From assembly GCF_009870125.1 (NCBI RefSeq), contig NC_046681.1:4340001-4404000 (forward strand): a stretch of DNA of 64,000 nt, read 5' to 3'. Source of the DNA: Drosophila pseudoobscura. Lineage: Eukaryota; Arthropoda; Insecta; Diptera; Drosophilidae. Position numbers and translations under genes: made by a program. The notes under the pieces are model-generated. The model was given only the letters and a program-made list of their open reading frames with translations, was not told the DNA's origin and ran no database searches. This document shows positions 12,001 through 23,999 of this stretch, in pieces. Each line of letters starts with the position of its first letter. Position 1 is the stretch's first letter.

Positions 12001-14500
12001 TTGAAATTGGTTTTTTGTCCCGCACGAAATGCCATTGTTGGAAAGTATTTTAATTATTTTATGTGACATTTAAAGGATTTGCTTTTGGTTTTTGTTGCTT
12101 CGTTTTTATCTCTGTCCAATTTGTTTGTCCCCCCAGGACTTTAAAGTGCATTAAAGTATGATAGCATAACACAAACGAAGTTCAATTTGAGTTAATATTT
12201 ATGGGCTCTCCATTTGAACAAGACACTTTCATGTTTTATTTTTGTTTCTATCATATGCAGAAAAGAAGAGTACTTAGGACCTGGTATTATTTGTTTACAG
12301 TTAGAAACTCACGCTCATCAAATCTGGACTTCAATTCTGCTGAATTATAATGCTATAAAAGAATCATAATCGTAACCACATATCGATAATAATTAGGAAA
12401 CGTATTGTATTGACAACCATATTCATGGCATTTCTCAACGTAAAACTTGATGTACTTGTACATTATAGGAAGCTGTCACTAAAGATATCTCATAGGGAAT
12501 TGTAAGTGACTGAAATTGCTAACTATTAGCAATAGGTAAGCCGGACAAGGAAAGTCTCTCAACTTATGAAGCAATGAAACTAAAGTGTGATAAAATAGTG
12601 TTATAGTCTCACAAATCCAGCCCCCACGTAATCAGCGACCCAAAAACCCCCGAGCAACGAGTTTCAAGCAATTCCGATGAATTTTTCAAATTAGTTTCCC
12701 CCATTTGTTTCGACCACTTTGGGTTTTTCTGGGTAGAAAAAAACATGATGTGATGGAGAAACTTTGACCTTGGATTCGTGTTCAGGGTCCCAAAATACAT
12801 AGGGATAGGATTCTCTGGTCAGCCGCGCACGACACATGTTTTGTCAGTCTGTGATATCATATTTAAAAAAATAAATATTAAGAGTACGTTGTATTTTAGT
12901 TGGAAAATATTAATCTCTCAAATCTAAAATTGATCTTATTTTCCGGTTTATTTTTTTTTAATATTTACTTTGAAGACTGTGTTGTTGTATTCTTGTTGTA
13001 TATGTAGGTACTTTAATTTGCTGTCTTTCCAGGTTTCGGTTGTAAAAATCGATGGATTAATGGTTAAGATGCAGCCGTTTGACTAAATGCCACATTTTGC
13101 CGTAAAAAAAATATAACACAAGAAACTAATTCATTTCAACTTTTGCCGAGTTTTCCAAGTCAAAATTTAAAAATAATCCGCAAAAAATTTAATTTAAAAG
13201 CTTAATATTTTCAAGACGGTAAGTTTAAGCTACAAAGTGCCTGGGTCCAATATATATAGTCCAATATATAGCAAAATTTATCAGCTTTTCAGCTATGTGA
13301 AAAAACGCACTACGTCTGAAAAAAACAATACAAAATAACGGATTTTTTAAATTAACAAAAAGAAAAAAAAATTTTAAACAATAAGCAAACAAAAACAAAA
13401 GTTGGTTTGGTGCACAGCGGAAATGTTCAGTTCATTACGTTCAGTTTTTTTACGTTGTTCCTTTTTTGCAAATTGTTGTTACATTTTCTCATGTTTCTCA
13501 CTTCGTGCTGTTAAGCGCACAATTTAGTGCATTGCCGAATCTGGCTGCGTCAACTGTTAGCACAAAAACGCAATCGGTTTTGAGGTTGGGTTAAAAAACA
13601 AATTATTGATGGAGAATACACAAGCTAAATTGACCTGTTGTCAAATTTATGTCAATGCTTCAATAAGTAATCTTGTTTTTCGTTTAGATATTAGTTTTGT
13701 GATATTAAAAGCTGTTTACTTTTCATTTCAGCGAGGAAAATTCTTTTGTTTTGAAAACAGAAAAGTTTTGCGTTTTATGAAAACGGGAGCACAATTTAAA
13801 TTACCGGAACTGATCATGTGCATAATCTGATCATAAAAACAAACCAATATTTTTTTCCCGAGACTACTTTCCAAATTTATTGAAACTCAGCCTATTTGTA
13901 AATATTTCTGCTATTCCCTCTTTTTACTCACAAGGTTCGTTGGTAAGAAAACAGCATTTTCTCGCTCAGACTTTGACCTCCATTTTCCAGCGGCTACCCA
14001 GGACAGGCCAGGCAGGCAGGAGGACTGAAAACGAACAAGCTGCAAGTTCTCTTCTCCGTTCCGTCTGCTTTCCGCCTTTCACTCTTTCAGCTCCAGTTGC
14101 CGGACCGTCGATTTCTTGCATGAAATTTATTGGCAGCCAGTGCCAACGACCAGCAACAATGCATCGCTGATTTCCATAGCCTGAGGGGTTATGGTTACCA
14201 TAAAATCATGCTAATTTCAGTGACTGAGCAATGACGACATATTATGGCCATCGAATTGGGGGATTTTAGTGGTCCCTCCAGCACTGGCTTAGTTTCATCT
14301 GTGCGCAGACCAGGCTTTGGAGATTACATGACTTTTGGTAACTCCAATCAACAGATATGGGAAATGACACCACCGCAGCTGGTGTCAAATGTGTCCTTCA
14401 ATACTCGTAGATCGTATTCACTTCCGCTATTACTAATAATCGTATCTAATCTGAGACATTAATCTGAGACGTACCATATCATAAGCACATCGAATGGGTA
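9097..14500. other. Non-coding stretch between mobile elements and Sex Peptide gene
   Basis: AT-rich DNA without a supportable gene. The longest open frames (99 aa at 9477, 123 aa at 11613, 96 aa at 13880) show no domain, no splice context and no clear signal peptide. A TA-rich stretch lies at 9927-9949. The last kilobase should contain the regulatory DNA of the Sex Peptide gene, but I cannot assign a specific element. Confidence 0.45.
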
Positions 14501-14532
14501 TAGTAACCATGTATTATCCAACAATTTCTGCT

Positions 14533-14540
14533 TATAAATA
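14533..14540 (+). promoter_or_regulatory. TATA box of the Sex Peptide gene
   Basis: TATAAATA, 52 bp before the ATG. Transcription would begin near 14560-14568, giving a 5' UTR of about 25-30 nt, which is usual for short accessory-gland genes. Confidence 0.75.
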
Positions 14541-14591
14541 GCCTAGATAATAGACTACCTCGAACCAGACTCAAAACTCAGACAACCAGAA

Positions 14592-14839
14592 ATGAAGGTC
14601 GCAACTTCAGCAATGCTACTCCTTATGCTCGTGGAAGCGGCTGTGGGCGTGCCGGCCTGGGGCCGTATGACTTCGCGAAAGCCAACGCCAAAGCAAAGCC
14701 AAGCACAATGTAAGTAAATTCGGCTGATTAATTCCTCAAACAAAATACATTTTTAATCGACCTCTTCTCCTTCTCGCCAACAGTTCAGAAATGGTGTAGA
14801 CTTAACTTTGGTCCGGCCTGGGGTGGCAGGGGATGCTAG
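14592..14839 (+). CDS. Acp70A: Sex Peptide (Acp70A) homologue, 57 aa, two exons
   Basis: Small secreted seminal peptide of the Sex Peptide family, which in Drosophila is made in the male accessory gland and acts on the Sex Peptide receptor of mated females to raise egg laying and lower remating. Exons are 14592-14709 and 14784-14839, joined across a 74-nt intron (GTAAGT...CAACAG) inside a Phe codon. Residues 1-19 form a signal peptide (basic start, then AMLLLMLVEAAVG), so the mature chain probably starts at Val20. Mature features: PAWGR, then RKPTPK, which recalls the RKPT of the D. melanogaster peptide, then the C-terminal block KWCRLNFGPAWGGRGC. This block keeps both loop cysteines and the W-x8-W spacing known to matter for receptor binding. 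Length is close to the 55 aa of the D. melanogaster precursor. Oddity: one extra Gly before the last Cys. DUP99B is a related alternative, but its PYLGG loop differs. Family assignment is firm; expression and exact orthology are inferred. Confidence 0.93.
14710..14783 (+). other. Intron of the Sex Peptide gene
   Basis: 74 nt, with donor GTAAGT, a pyrimidine-rich end (CCTCTTCTCCTTCTCGCC) and acceptor CAG. As I recall, the single intron of D. melanogaster Acp70A is of similar small size, so its presence argues that this copy did not arise by retroposition. Confidence 0.85.
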
Positions 14840-14911
14840 ACAAAAAGAATTCATCTAGGATGCAGCTTAGTCGTACTTAACCATCGCAAATCTCGACTGA
14901 GTAAATAAGAA

Positions 14912-14917
14912 AATATA
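14912..14917 (+). terminator. Probable polyadenylation signal (AATATA variant)
   Basis: AATATA lies 73 bp after the stop codon in an A-rich stretch, and an AATAAG lies just before it. No canonical AATAAA is present in the first 100 bp, so the 3' end is only approximate. Confidence 0.4.
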
Positions 14918-14919
14918 TT

Positions 14920-17900
14920 TTCTGGTCAGATTTGGACAGACTGCACCGATTGTTAATTTTTTAAAACCTTTTCTGTCTCTATTGTCTGTTATTTGTATCT
15001 CTCTGTAGATAGTGTCTTATTTCCACAAATTCCAATCTTTCTATACTTTATCTATTGCACTCTCAGCAACAATGGACAAAAATTCGTATCTTTATTTCAG
15101 TTTGTGTATTTTGTCCTTTATTTTTTGTTTATCTCTGAAATACTTTGAACTCTTTTAATTGCCTAATCACTTCCCCAGCTAGCTATATTATGATATAATC
15201 TCAATATAAATTAAACCATACCCAAGGCATATCGAATGGTTTGTACAGTTCCATACATGGTAGTTCTTCTTCTTGGGAGTTATGTTCCACATCACATGGT
15301 AACAGCCCAATTGTAAGGGAATTGGGGGCTACCGTAGACCGAGAAGCTTACAGAGTCTCCAACACAGTAATGCAACGATTTCAATTGGCAAAGAAATATA
15401 CGTTTATAAATATATGTATAGAAAAACCACGCGCTCCTTAAAATCTCAAGATCTCAAAAACTATTAAATTCTCAAAAAAACTAAAATATTCACCCATATT
15501 CGGTCAAAACTGTTCTTATATCATTTTAGACTGCGTATATTTTTAGTTGCATTGTCTGAAAGTTACATTAATATTTATCCTGCCGATTAGGAAATATTGA
15601 GTTTTAAAGTTATTTGATCTGATATGGTGATTGGATATACATATAAATGTATGGCCCCGGGTTTTCCGTATTGATAATTTAGTCCAGGTTGCCAGTTTTT
15701 ATTATAATAAGTCTTTATTTATGAATGTTTTCGAGTGAGACTTTGGCACCGAATTAAATGGCGTTGAGGCTGTGTTCTCTCCTCTCTTTGTTCGACGGCC
15801 GCTTCTAGTCTCTCTCTCTCTGTTACTTGCTCTGTTATCTCTACAGACTCTGTTGCTCTCTGTGGCTTCCTACCAAATCCCTCATATGGCTAACAGATCA
15901 ACAACTTTACTGCTTATCAATAATTATCAATAAATCCCCTTGTTATTTTAGCTGGTTTACCGATGCCATGATGCACAGATTTACTGCTCGATTTACTGCT
16001 ACAATGCCTCCGATTCTGAGCTACGTGGAGTTCGATATTCGGAAAATTAACCATCGCGACTCTAAACTTTTCGACAACGACTGTACTTTCTTATTTTTCT
16101 CATGTGACCTAATGCCAATAAATGTGATGTTTAAATTAATTTGAAAGTGTTCAATAGCTAGCTGAATTAATTTGTTATAATAATTAGAGCTGGCATAATC
16201 ACCGAATAAAATGCAAGTTAAATAACTAAAAACCAAACAAACATGTTTGCATTCAATTAAAATTACAAAGCCCAGACCTGGCCCAAACAAACAAGGCTGG
16301 AATTGAGCGGCACTATGGCGTTGGCATTATGCTATTAGAGACAAATTAAAGGTGAGCTGCAGTCTCAAGCTGATTTTGTGCACTCCAGCACACACCACAC
16401 AGAGAATATGCAATTATGCGTTGCAGAATTTGTGCAATTGGAAAAAGCAGTTAATTAAATTTGGAAAGCATGATTGCTGGGTTGAGTTTGGGTTGAAATG
16501 CGAATGATTTTAATCAAGCTCATATTCAATTTATAAGCTCAGCAGCCTCTCAGTCGGAAGCGTTTAATTAAGCGAAGCGAGATATTCCATTTAAATATTA
16601 TTACTTTAATCGTGCCAATTTGCCAAAGGACAAAAGGCACAAAGGATGTGGGAGTAATCAGTGAGGGAAAGGGAAAGGAGAAGCGAAGCAGAATTGAAAT
16701 TTCGGCAAGCTTTTTAAGCGATTTAACATGCCATAAAATACTCGTAAATATGATGGTCAATAAATGCGATAATAAAATGTGTTCAGGAAAATACAACTAT
16801 AGCAGAAAATGCTTCCTCAGGGACATTCGAAGATATACACGCACACTTATACGCATACACACATGCTTCTGCAGAGATATGTGGATATATGTATGTACAA
16901 TGGACCCGCATCAGAAGAAGGAAACCATTGAAGCAATCAGGCAGTCCATGACCACAGTTACTACATTCCGTCCCATTCGAATCCATTCCATTCCCATCCC
17001 ATCCGAATCCCATCCGAGTCCCCTTCCGGCTCCGGCTCCAGCTCCTCTATTCGATTATGATAAAATGCCTTTAGGTGACCACAGCATGCAAAAGATGGTG
17101 GGGTCGCCGGATCGGGATCGGGTTTTGGAAAGACCTCCGAAGAGCCCAAAATAATAATCGTGCGCATAAATAAAACATTTTAAATCAAGTGGTTTCCCCC
17201 ACATTCGAAATAAGCAAACAAACAAACAAACAGACAGACCAAACGGAATGGGAAAGGATACAGTCCTGCGAGTGGGAGGAGAAAAAACTGAAATTGAAAG
17301 TCAAGACATGAAATATTTATGTATTGTGGGTTCTCCGAAAGTTTTGTGGGTGCGTTGCCATCTTGGCATGTTTGCTATTTGTGGTTTATATGCCAATAAA
17401 TAAAAACCTTTGGCCAGGCCCACACCATACCCACACCATACCCGAGCAACAGACCCAGCAAATTTTAAAGTGTGTCCGTTCGGTGCTCACCAAACTGTAA
17501 CCAAGTGAACCCACCAATCTGTTTGGTCTGAGGCTCTCCTGAATGACCCTCACTCTCACTGGGACGAACAAATTGTTAGTTGAACTTTGCTCTGGCCGAG
17601 TTCCGTTCCCTCTTGATTGAGCTTTTGGTTTTAAGGGTCTCCACCGGCCCCTGTGCCCGCACCTGCACCTCCAGCTCTTGTCCGGCTCTTGTCTCTGTCA
17701 GCAAACTATTTGCACTTGGTTTTGGCTATAAAATTGCATAATAAATGTAGCTACAATTTTTGCTCTGGCCGATAAATGTGTAAATTATTTTCAGTACTTG
17801 TTTCTGCTCTCCACTTCAGTAAATTTGAATGTTGAGGAGCTTTCTTTTATGTCCTCTTGGAAAGTGGAAAGTGGCAGATTGGTCGGATGAAGTGCGTCCA

Positions 17901-18300
17901 AGTACTGTACTGTGGAATGGAAAGGTACTCACAGAAGTGGACCGACTGAATTCACTTGATGCATTCACTTGATGCATTCAAAAATACTAATCTGTAAAAT
18001 AAAATATTTTCGATGAAGAGATTTTGTTGTTTTGTTATTTTTTGCATACCCGAATATAGTATATTCTTGATCAGGATCTGTAAAATACCCTTTGTTATCT
18101 GGACGTTGGATGGGCAAATGGAAATTCTTTATCAAGACTGCTCCTCAGCTGTCGTTTGCTTTCTAAACTTTCTAACGCAACTAACTGGATGAAGATCTTT
18201 TGACAATAACAGCGATTCTCTTTGATAAATAGGTGTCAAAATGATGCCAACTAAAAATTGACTTGCCTTAACATGTAATAAGATGATGATTAATCTTAAA
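14920..18300. other. Non-coding stretch downstream of the Sex Peptide gene
   Basis: No gene seen. It contains CT-rich tracts near 15776-15845 and C/T-rich interspersed runs at about 16965-17045. I looked for a second Sex Peptide copy (a KWC...WGGR-type C-terminus) here and did not find one by eye. A minor DINE-like remnant near 18046 is listed separately. Confidence 0.4.
18046..18082 (+). mobile_element. Tiny DINE-1-like remnant
   Basis: CATACCCGAATATAGTATAT followed by ATTCTTGATCAGGATC matches motifs of the 5' part of the element at 8014 (ATACCCGATAC and TATATTCTTAATCAGCATC). Only about 37 bp can be recognised. Confidence 0.4.
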
Positions 18301-18320
18301 ATTGTATTCTCCCAGGCTCG

Positions 18321-18328
18321 TATAAAAG
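18321..18328 (+). promoter_or_regulatory. Candidate TATA box
   Basis: TATAAAAG upstream of a short, GC-richer patch with a broken cysteine-containing frame. It is a good core match but unsupported by a confirmed gene. Confidence 0.35.
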
Positions 18329-18484
18329 AGAAGGCTTACCACATCCCTTATTAAATATTACTAAAACCTACAAGAACTCTCAGTATTTTTCGTATCAGAC
18401 TCTTACAACATAGTTTTTCCTCGTTCTTTTCGTCATGTAAGCGGTTTTGTGGACTTCCCATACATCGGTGCCCATCCACAAACA

Positions 18485-18695
18485 ATGTCGAGCGACCAAC
18501 GCCATTGTGTGGTCTGTGAAAAGAAAATTTCAAGGCACAGCGGCAGAAGGACTCGCTAAGAAGTTAATCAGAATCTGTCAGCAGTGCCGGGGGTATTCAA
18601 GGAGCCAAGAGACCGACTTGGCTCTTGTGACACTACCCGGCAGGACGGCATTCTCAAAGAGATTTCTTGGCCTGGGGCAAGCATGCTACGAGTAA
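18485..18695 (+). pseudogene. Possible broken small zinc-finger-like ORF
   Basis: A frame starting at ATG 18485 reads MSSDQRHCVVCEKKISRHSG and stops at 18557-18559. The frame one base further continues from about 18554 to 18695 with KKLIRICQQCRGYSRSQ. If a single frameshift separated them, the product would carry two CxxC pairs about 21 residues apart, a spacing seen in zinc-binding domains. A TATAAAAG lies 160 bp upstream, and the patch is GC-richer than its surroundings. I do not recognise the family, there is no clear polyadenylation signal, and it may be chance. It could also be two exons of an unannotated gene. Confidence 0.25.
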
Positions 18696-18795
18696 GGCCT
18701 AAAATGGGAGATGGCAAATGCTGCTTAGCCTTTCCGAGATCGGCCGACAAGTTATTTAATTTATTATAAAACATTGATATATGTATTATGTTTAT

Positions 18796-19400
18796 TCATG
18801 CCCCATCTACCAGGGACGACCTGCTTCTGCTCCTGCTCCTAGTCCTCAGCCTGCGCCTCATCATCCTCATTGGATGTTCTGGTCGCCTGCCACGAGGAAA
18901 TGAAAAAGTTTTAGGCTCAGATGCTCCCTCCTAGGAAGGAGGTCTGGCGAGTGCCAGAGGCGACTGGCTTTTTGTGTTTTGCTGTTGGGATCCGCCCAAT
19001 CTTCCTCCCCCGACCTGAGGGTCTGTGAATTTTCACTTAGGCTCTTTGCATAATCAAGATAAACGATAAGTAAATTTATCTTTATTAACAAATCTTTAAC
19101 GTGGCCTGGTAATTTATTTGCGGTCTCGGCATCGCCTGGCCTCTGTTAAGCAAACTCTCTTCGATTGCCCTTTTTTCGTTTGGCTGGTCTTTAAATTGAC
19201 TAACGGTCTACAGTTTTCACTCTCACAGGTGCGGGTTCGGTAAGGTCAAGCAGTCAGTTTTGTTGGTTAGTTATTACACCTAGTTTATCTTGCCACTCGG
19301 CAAAGGTTCGCTCGACGGGCTGATGAGGTTTGCAACGTTAAACAAAAGTCTCCTAGAAAGTTTGAATACAATTTTTTTTAACCTCTATTATTAAAAAGAT
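18796..19400. other. GC-richer patch without a supportable gene
   Basis: On the minus strand, 18867-19091 is open for 74 codons. An overlapping frame, 18796-18870, encodes 24 residues rich in Arg and Ser (MRMMRRRLRTRSRSRSRSS). The Arg-Ser stretch comes from a CTGCTC-type simple repeat. I see no promoter, domain or splice structure, so I do not call a gene. Confidence 0.25.
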
Positions 19401-22400
19401 AATCGATATGCAAAAAGAGGAGAAATTAGTCCTAAGTGAAAGGAAGAATCCAGTTTCCGTACTTTGAAAGCATGTATCAATATCAATTACTCCCACAAAT
19501 TATTCCTATTCCAAGAACGATAATTTTAAACTATGTATAATATTTCCTTATTCGGCTGTCTCCCAATATAAGTGTTTCCTTGGTTGTCCCTTGCCCTACC
19601 GGAGCTACGGTTCAAACCGTTCCGTAGCAAACACGTTCCGCGGAAACAATCATGCTTGCAATAGTTTCCTGCCTGATTGTAAAGCGATTATCTATATGTA
19701 TGGCTTAAATATGTGGATGTGCAGCGCTGGTCTGTCCGGCTGGAGTCGCCTAGCCGTAGCTCCAGGGGCTGGGCCTGGGCCCGGCAACGGCAACGGCAAC
19801 GGCTGCAGCTCTGCGGCGTTCCTTTCACGGCATAAAGGATGTGCAGCCGGCATACATGACTTCCGTCTGAGGGAAAATAAAGAAAACGAATTGAGTGCAG
19901 GACAACAGCGACGGCAGGAATGATGGAGGGAACGCGGAGGAAAAGCATCCAAGAATGCCACTGATTAAAGTCAGCCGGGAAAGCAGCACACACACATGCA
20001 CACAGGAAAAAAAGGAGAAAACCTGGTAAGCGACTAAAATAGCTTCGGTATTGGTTTACTTTGCCTCTACCCATAAAGTAAATAAGGAATTCGAGATGCA
20101 GTCAGCACTGAAAGGAGCTAAAGCAGAAGCAAAAGCAGAAGTAGTTGTTGGAGAAGCACCAGTAGCCGTATCCGTACTCGGAGGAGCTAAAAAGGCATTA
20201 AAGGATTACGTAGCTTGGAATTTACTATCATATGGCGATTGGCAACCTGCATCTATGTTCCGCTTGCTGCCATGCGGAATTTATAAAATATAAAATAAGT
20301 ATTAAGGCAAACGCAAACGACAAAAGGAAATTAGAAAAATTGAGATACACATCACAAAGAATTTGAAATAAAGTATGGGTTCCTTTAACTTCTGTAAGTG
20401 GATTTATCAGAAACGTTGAGAATTACTGTTTGAGGATACAATATAATACAATTATACTTTCTTTTACTTTGTATAAGACCGCTCGTGCATCCAATATAGT
20501 GATATTCCGACAACGAGTGCGGTCGTTTGACATTAGACAATAAAAGTGCCCCCGTTTCCATATTATAGTATATAAGTTTAATTTAAAGAATAACAACTTG
20601 ATATCCCTCAGAAAATTGAATTGTCTGATAATCTTTTGCAAATACCTGAGCAATCAATCAATTTCCGCACTTTTGTTGTTCACCGTGATCCACTTATCCC
20701 AGGCAGCCACCCAGTCACCCAGCCACCTGTTCCGCCGTCATCCCAAACACAATCGCACAAATAAAACTTCAATTAATTGAATATCAGAGAGTAAAGTGCC
20801 CACAATTCAGGCCAAACCATTTCCTTTGCCCTCGACTCTGCGGCGTGGGGTGAACATTATACGCGGCTCGGCTTGGATCGGCCAGGCTCGTCGCGTCATT
20901 CAGGACATGACTCAATCCAACAATCATCCCAGGCCCCAGGATGGGGAAACAAAGTATAAAGTGATAAGACCAACAGAGATGGCGGGAAGAGATGGAGATG
21001 GAGGGAGCTCAGCACAAGCCAGGAAACAAGTGAAACAAGCCATATAAAAGTTTTTGCCCACACAACAAAGAATGGTTCCATACATACATACATACATACA
21101 TATGTATGTGCATATGTATGGGAGAGTATGGGAGAGTGTGGCTGTGGAGAAAGTCCTTTTTATTTGGCCGCAGCTAATTGTTTTTCGTTACGCTACGCAT
21201 ACCAATGCATTTAGCCATTGGCCAGGACCATAACTCTCGAGTGTTTTATGGCCACACGCACGGCAGGACAATATCTTACCGCCAGATATCCTTCCCTCCA
21301 TGCGGACAACAGGGACAACACGGACACGAGCCCCCGTGCGGCCGTACACCCGTACTCCACACACTTGTGCGTGGTCCAAGCCATAAAATAAACCATATAC
21401 GGAAAAGCAAACACTTGGAAATTTATTAATGTTTTGGTCAGCAGCTCAAACTTCAATTCCGATTGCAATTCCACCTTCAGCTCCGGTTTCCAATCACAGT
21501 TCCCTATGTTGACTCAATCTGTCAAAAGCTTAAAATCTCATTTAACGCTCTCTGTGCTTCATTGCCAATTTAATTGGCTTTTGCCGTATTACTCGTAAGA
21601 AGAATCAAACCCAAAGACAATTTAATTAATCGAAATGGAGAAAAGCAGCATACTCTTACTTTAAGCCATGTGCAGTGGTCTTTCAGCATTACTCTGCTGA
21701 GTAGTCCACGAAACAATAGAAGACACAATTCACATGTCTTTGTGTGAGACCATTGTTCATTACTGGCTGCTCCACGCCTCGTTTACTTTGGCTTCACTCT
21801 CACTTTGTCTCTGTCTTTGTCCTCCTTTCTGTCTTGCTGCTCTTCCTTTGCTTTGGCTCCTCTTATGCTCCCCCATTTTCTGTGCGGAGAACAAACATTT
21901 TTGTGAAATGAGCCGCAATAAGTTGAAAATGCTTTATGGTTTCAATTGTTGCTTTCTGGTGTGAGGATGAGAGCATTTTTGGTTGGTTCATTAGGACAAA
22001 ACGGCAAGGGAACTAGCCGCGGGAAGCTCGAGTACATCAGTGAATTACGAAAATTAACGAAAGTGTTCACTTCAGTGCTCACCCTGGATGCGATATTAAT
22101 TAGTTTAATTTCCATTCAATGTGGAGAGTTTGTTTACAAAAGTTGTAAACAGTTCTCAAAAGATCTCTCTGTCGACCCTAGGAATTATTTAGATCTGTAA
22201 AAAGCTCTTTAAGTAATCATTTTCAATTTTTAATAGTTTTAATAATTATGAATCATTTCCTCATCGTTTCGTTTTGAACTAGCATTTACCCATTACAATG
22301 TTCTGTGACAACATTTAGTTGTTTGGGCAAAAACTTTATTGCAATGTTAATTGTGAAAATTAAGCTGAAAAAAGAAAGATGAGCACAGTACGGCAGTGAG
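19401..22400. other. Non-coding stretch with microsatellites
   Basis: No gene seen. It contains (GGCAAC)n at about 19783-19803, a GCAGAA/GCAAAA run at about 20123-20141, and a CATA/TATG-type repeat at 21079-21120. Open frames here overlap on both strands and have no domain signature. Confidence 0.45.
21079..21120. repeat. (CATA)n / (TATG)n microsatellite
   Basis: Six CATA units, followed by an imperfect inverted run of TATG, so the tract can fold back on itself. Confidence 0.7.
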
Positions 22401-22760
22401 ATACCCTATACTCAAAAAATTTTAACACAGAGGCTAGCCTCTTGCGAGCTCGTTTGCGAGCGTTTTGCGACACAACAAGTAGAGCTCAGACAAAAGTCTC
22501 GCTTGCGAGCTCGTTTGCGAGCATTTTGCGGAACTCTCGCAAAAGGCATGTTTGTTGGTTTGCGGGGCTATAACAATGAGTCAAACAGTTGGGTGTAATA
22601 GTATTCTGATATTATGAAATTTGCCGGAGGGGCAAACCTTCGTTTTATACCTTTTTCTTGTTTTTCTGAATTTGATGAGGGCAAACCTTTCCGTGCATCT
22701 GAAAAGTATTTACTGTATATCAAATTTGATACACCCGTATAGTGTTTGGACTTTGCCCTA
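22401..22760 (+). mobile_element. Possible DINE-like repeat with direct repeats
   Basis: It begins ATACCCTATACTCAAAA, close to the start of the DINE-1-like element at 8014. It contains two near-identical 29-bp direct repeats at 22441-22469 and 22502-22530 (one mismatch, period 61 bp) rich in TTGCGAGC. The palindrome TATCAAATTTGATA is at 22718-22731. No coding capacity. Whether it is one element or a chance association is uncertain. Confidence 0.4.
22441..22530. repeat. 29-bp direct repeat pair
   Basis: The two copies share CTTGCGAGCTCGTTTGCGAG and then CGTTTTGCG or CATTTTGCG, 61 bp apart. The 8-bp palindrome CGAGCTCG lies inside each. Confidence 0.8.
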
Positions 22761-23964
22761 TTGCAAAGCTATTCAATAAAAATTGTATCCTGCGTTTTAA
22801 ACAGTTTCGCAAAGGCCATGTACCCCTCTTTCTCTAAGAGTACCGAGTGTATCCAGTTTCCCGCCCACTTACATCCCTTTTGCCGCAACGAGCCCTAAAC
22901 ACAGGAAAATAACAAAATGCAGAACATCAGCAGCAACAACAGGAACAGATACAGGAACAGAAACAGTAACAACAAGGATGGCGCAATCTGGACAGCAGTA
23001 AAAACCACATGCCAACACTTAATGCCAACCACGCTAGATGGGGGCTGCTGGCCAGGACCAGGGCCTGGCTCATATTATGCTTAATTATAAGCGCTTATAC
23101 GTATGCAGAAGGGCGGCTGGACAGCCCTCATGCCCGTAATACAGGCCAGGCTGGGCAGTTTCCAGAAGCACTCGCACTCCTCGTCCGAGGCTTCTCTGGA
23201 GCAACTGCATTGACCAAAAGTTTGGTGCACCAAAAAGTTTTCCTTGCCGGCAGCTTTATGTCAAAGCAAAGGGCGCCAGCAACAGAAGCACACAAGAAGC
23301 AGGACTCCTGTCATGTCTTCGACATGGCCGCAGAAAGTTTCGAGCAAGGGGTCGGTCTAAGTACGAGTGGTGGGCTACAGATCGTGAAGCTTATCGCTGT
23401 CGTTCTTTATGTGGTAGCACAGCCACAAAGAAAACACAAAAATGCTATTAATGTTTGTTTTCTAAAAGCTCGAAAGCCGTAATAAAACCAGAACTGGAAT
23501 AATATATATTTCTATGTGGCATATGGGATAATATGAAGAAGACTCAAAATATAATGAATATCAGCACGATTACATTTCATACTGATTCGGACTCACCATA
23601 GAACGTAACATGATTAAGAAATATTCAATAACAGCATACTGTGCACATTTGCTAAATGTTCTATGGCGATTTCCCCTTCTTATGAGTATGTATAGGGAAT
23701 ATTTTATGACGACACCATTAAAGTTCATTACTTAAGGTTTCCTGCAGTGTCTGCGCTGCCATTTTGTTGCAGCATGCAAATATATCAAAACTTGAGTCTG
23801 TCTATGCCCGGGTGGAATCGTCGCCGAGATGCCCAGACTCCTCGAGACTGCTTGCTGATGCTGAAGATTTATTATTTATCAGTGCAGATTGTGCAACTAC
23901 TTTGTTGCTCATTCCCCGAACCCTTCTCTGGGGCTCGGTCATGTGTGCAGCATAAGATTGCTTA

Positions 23965-23996
<32 letters not shown>
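23965..23996. repeat. (CA)n microsatellite
   Basis: About 15 uninterrupted CA units. Confidence 0.9.

Positions 23997-23999
<3 letters not shown>

Noticed and set aside
14920..16500. Second tandem Sex Peptide copy
   Set aside because: I looked for another KWC...GGR-type C-terminus because duplications are known in some species. Only a weak similarity of flanking sequence (ATCGAATGG near 14492 and 15232) was found.
20051..20293. 80-codon Ala/Lys-rich plus-strand frame
   Set aside because: Built on a GCAGAAGCAAAA-type repeat; no second line of evidence.
23009..23482. 157-codon plus-strand open frame with a signal-peptide-like start
   Set aside because: The hydrophobic start comes from AT-rich DNA. 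No promoter, polyadenylation signal or family motif is seen, and cysteine spacing is irregular. Worth only a low-priority search.
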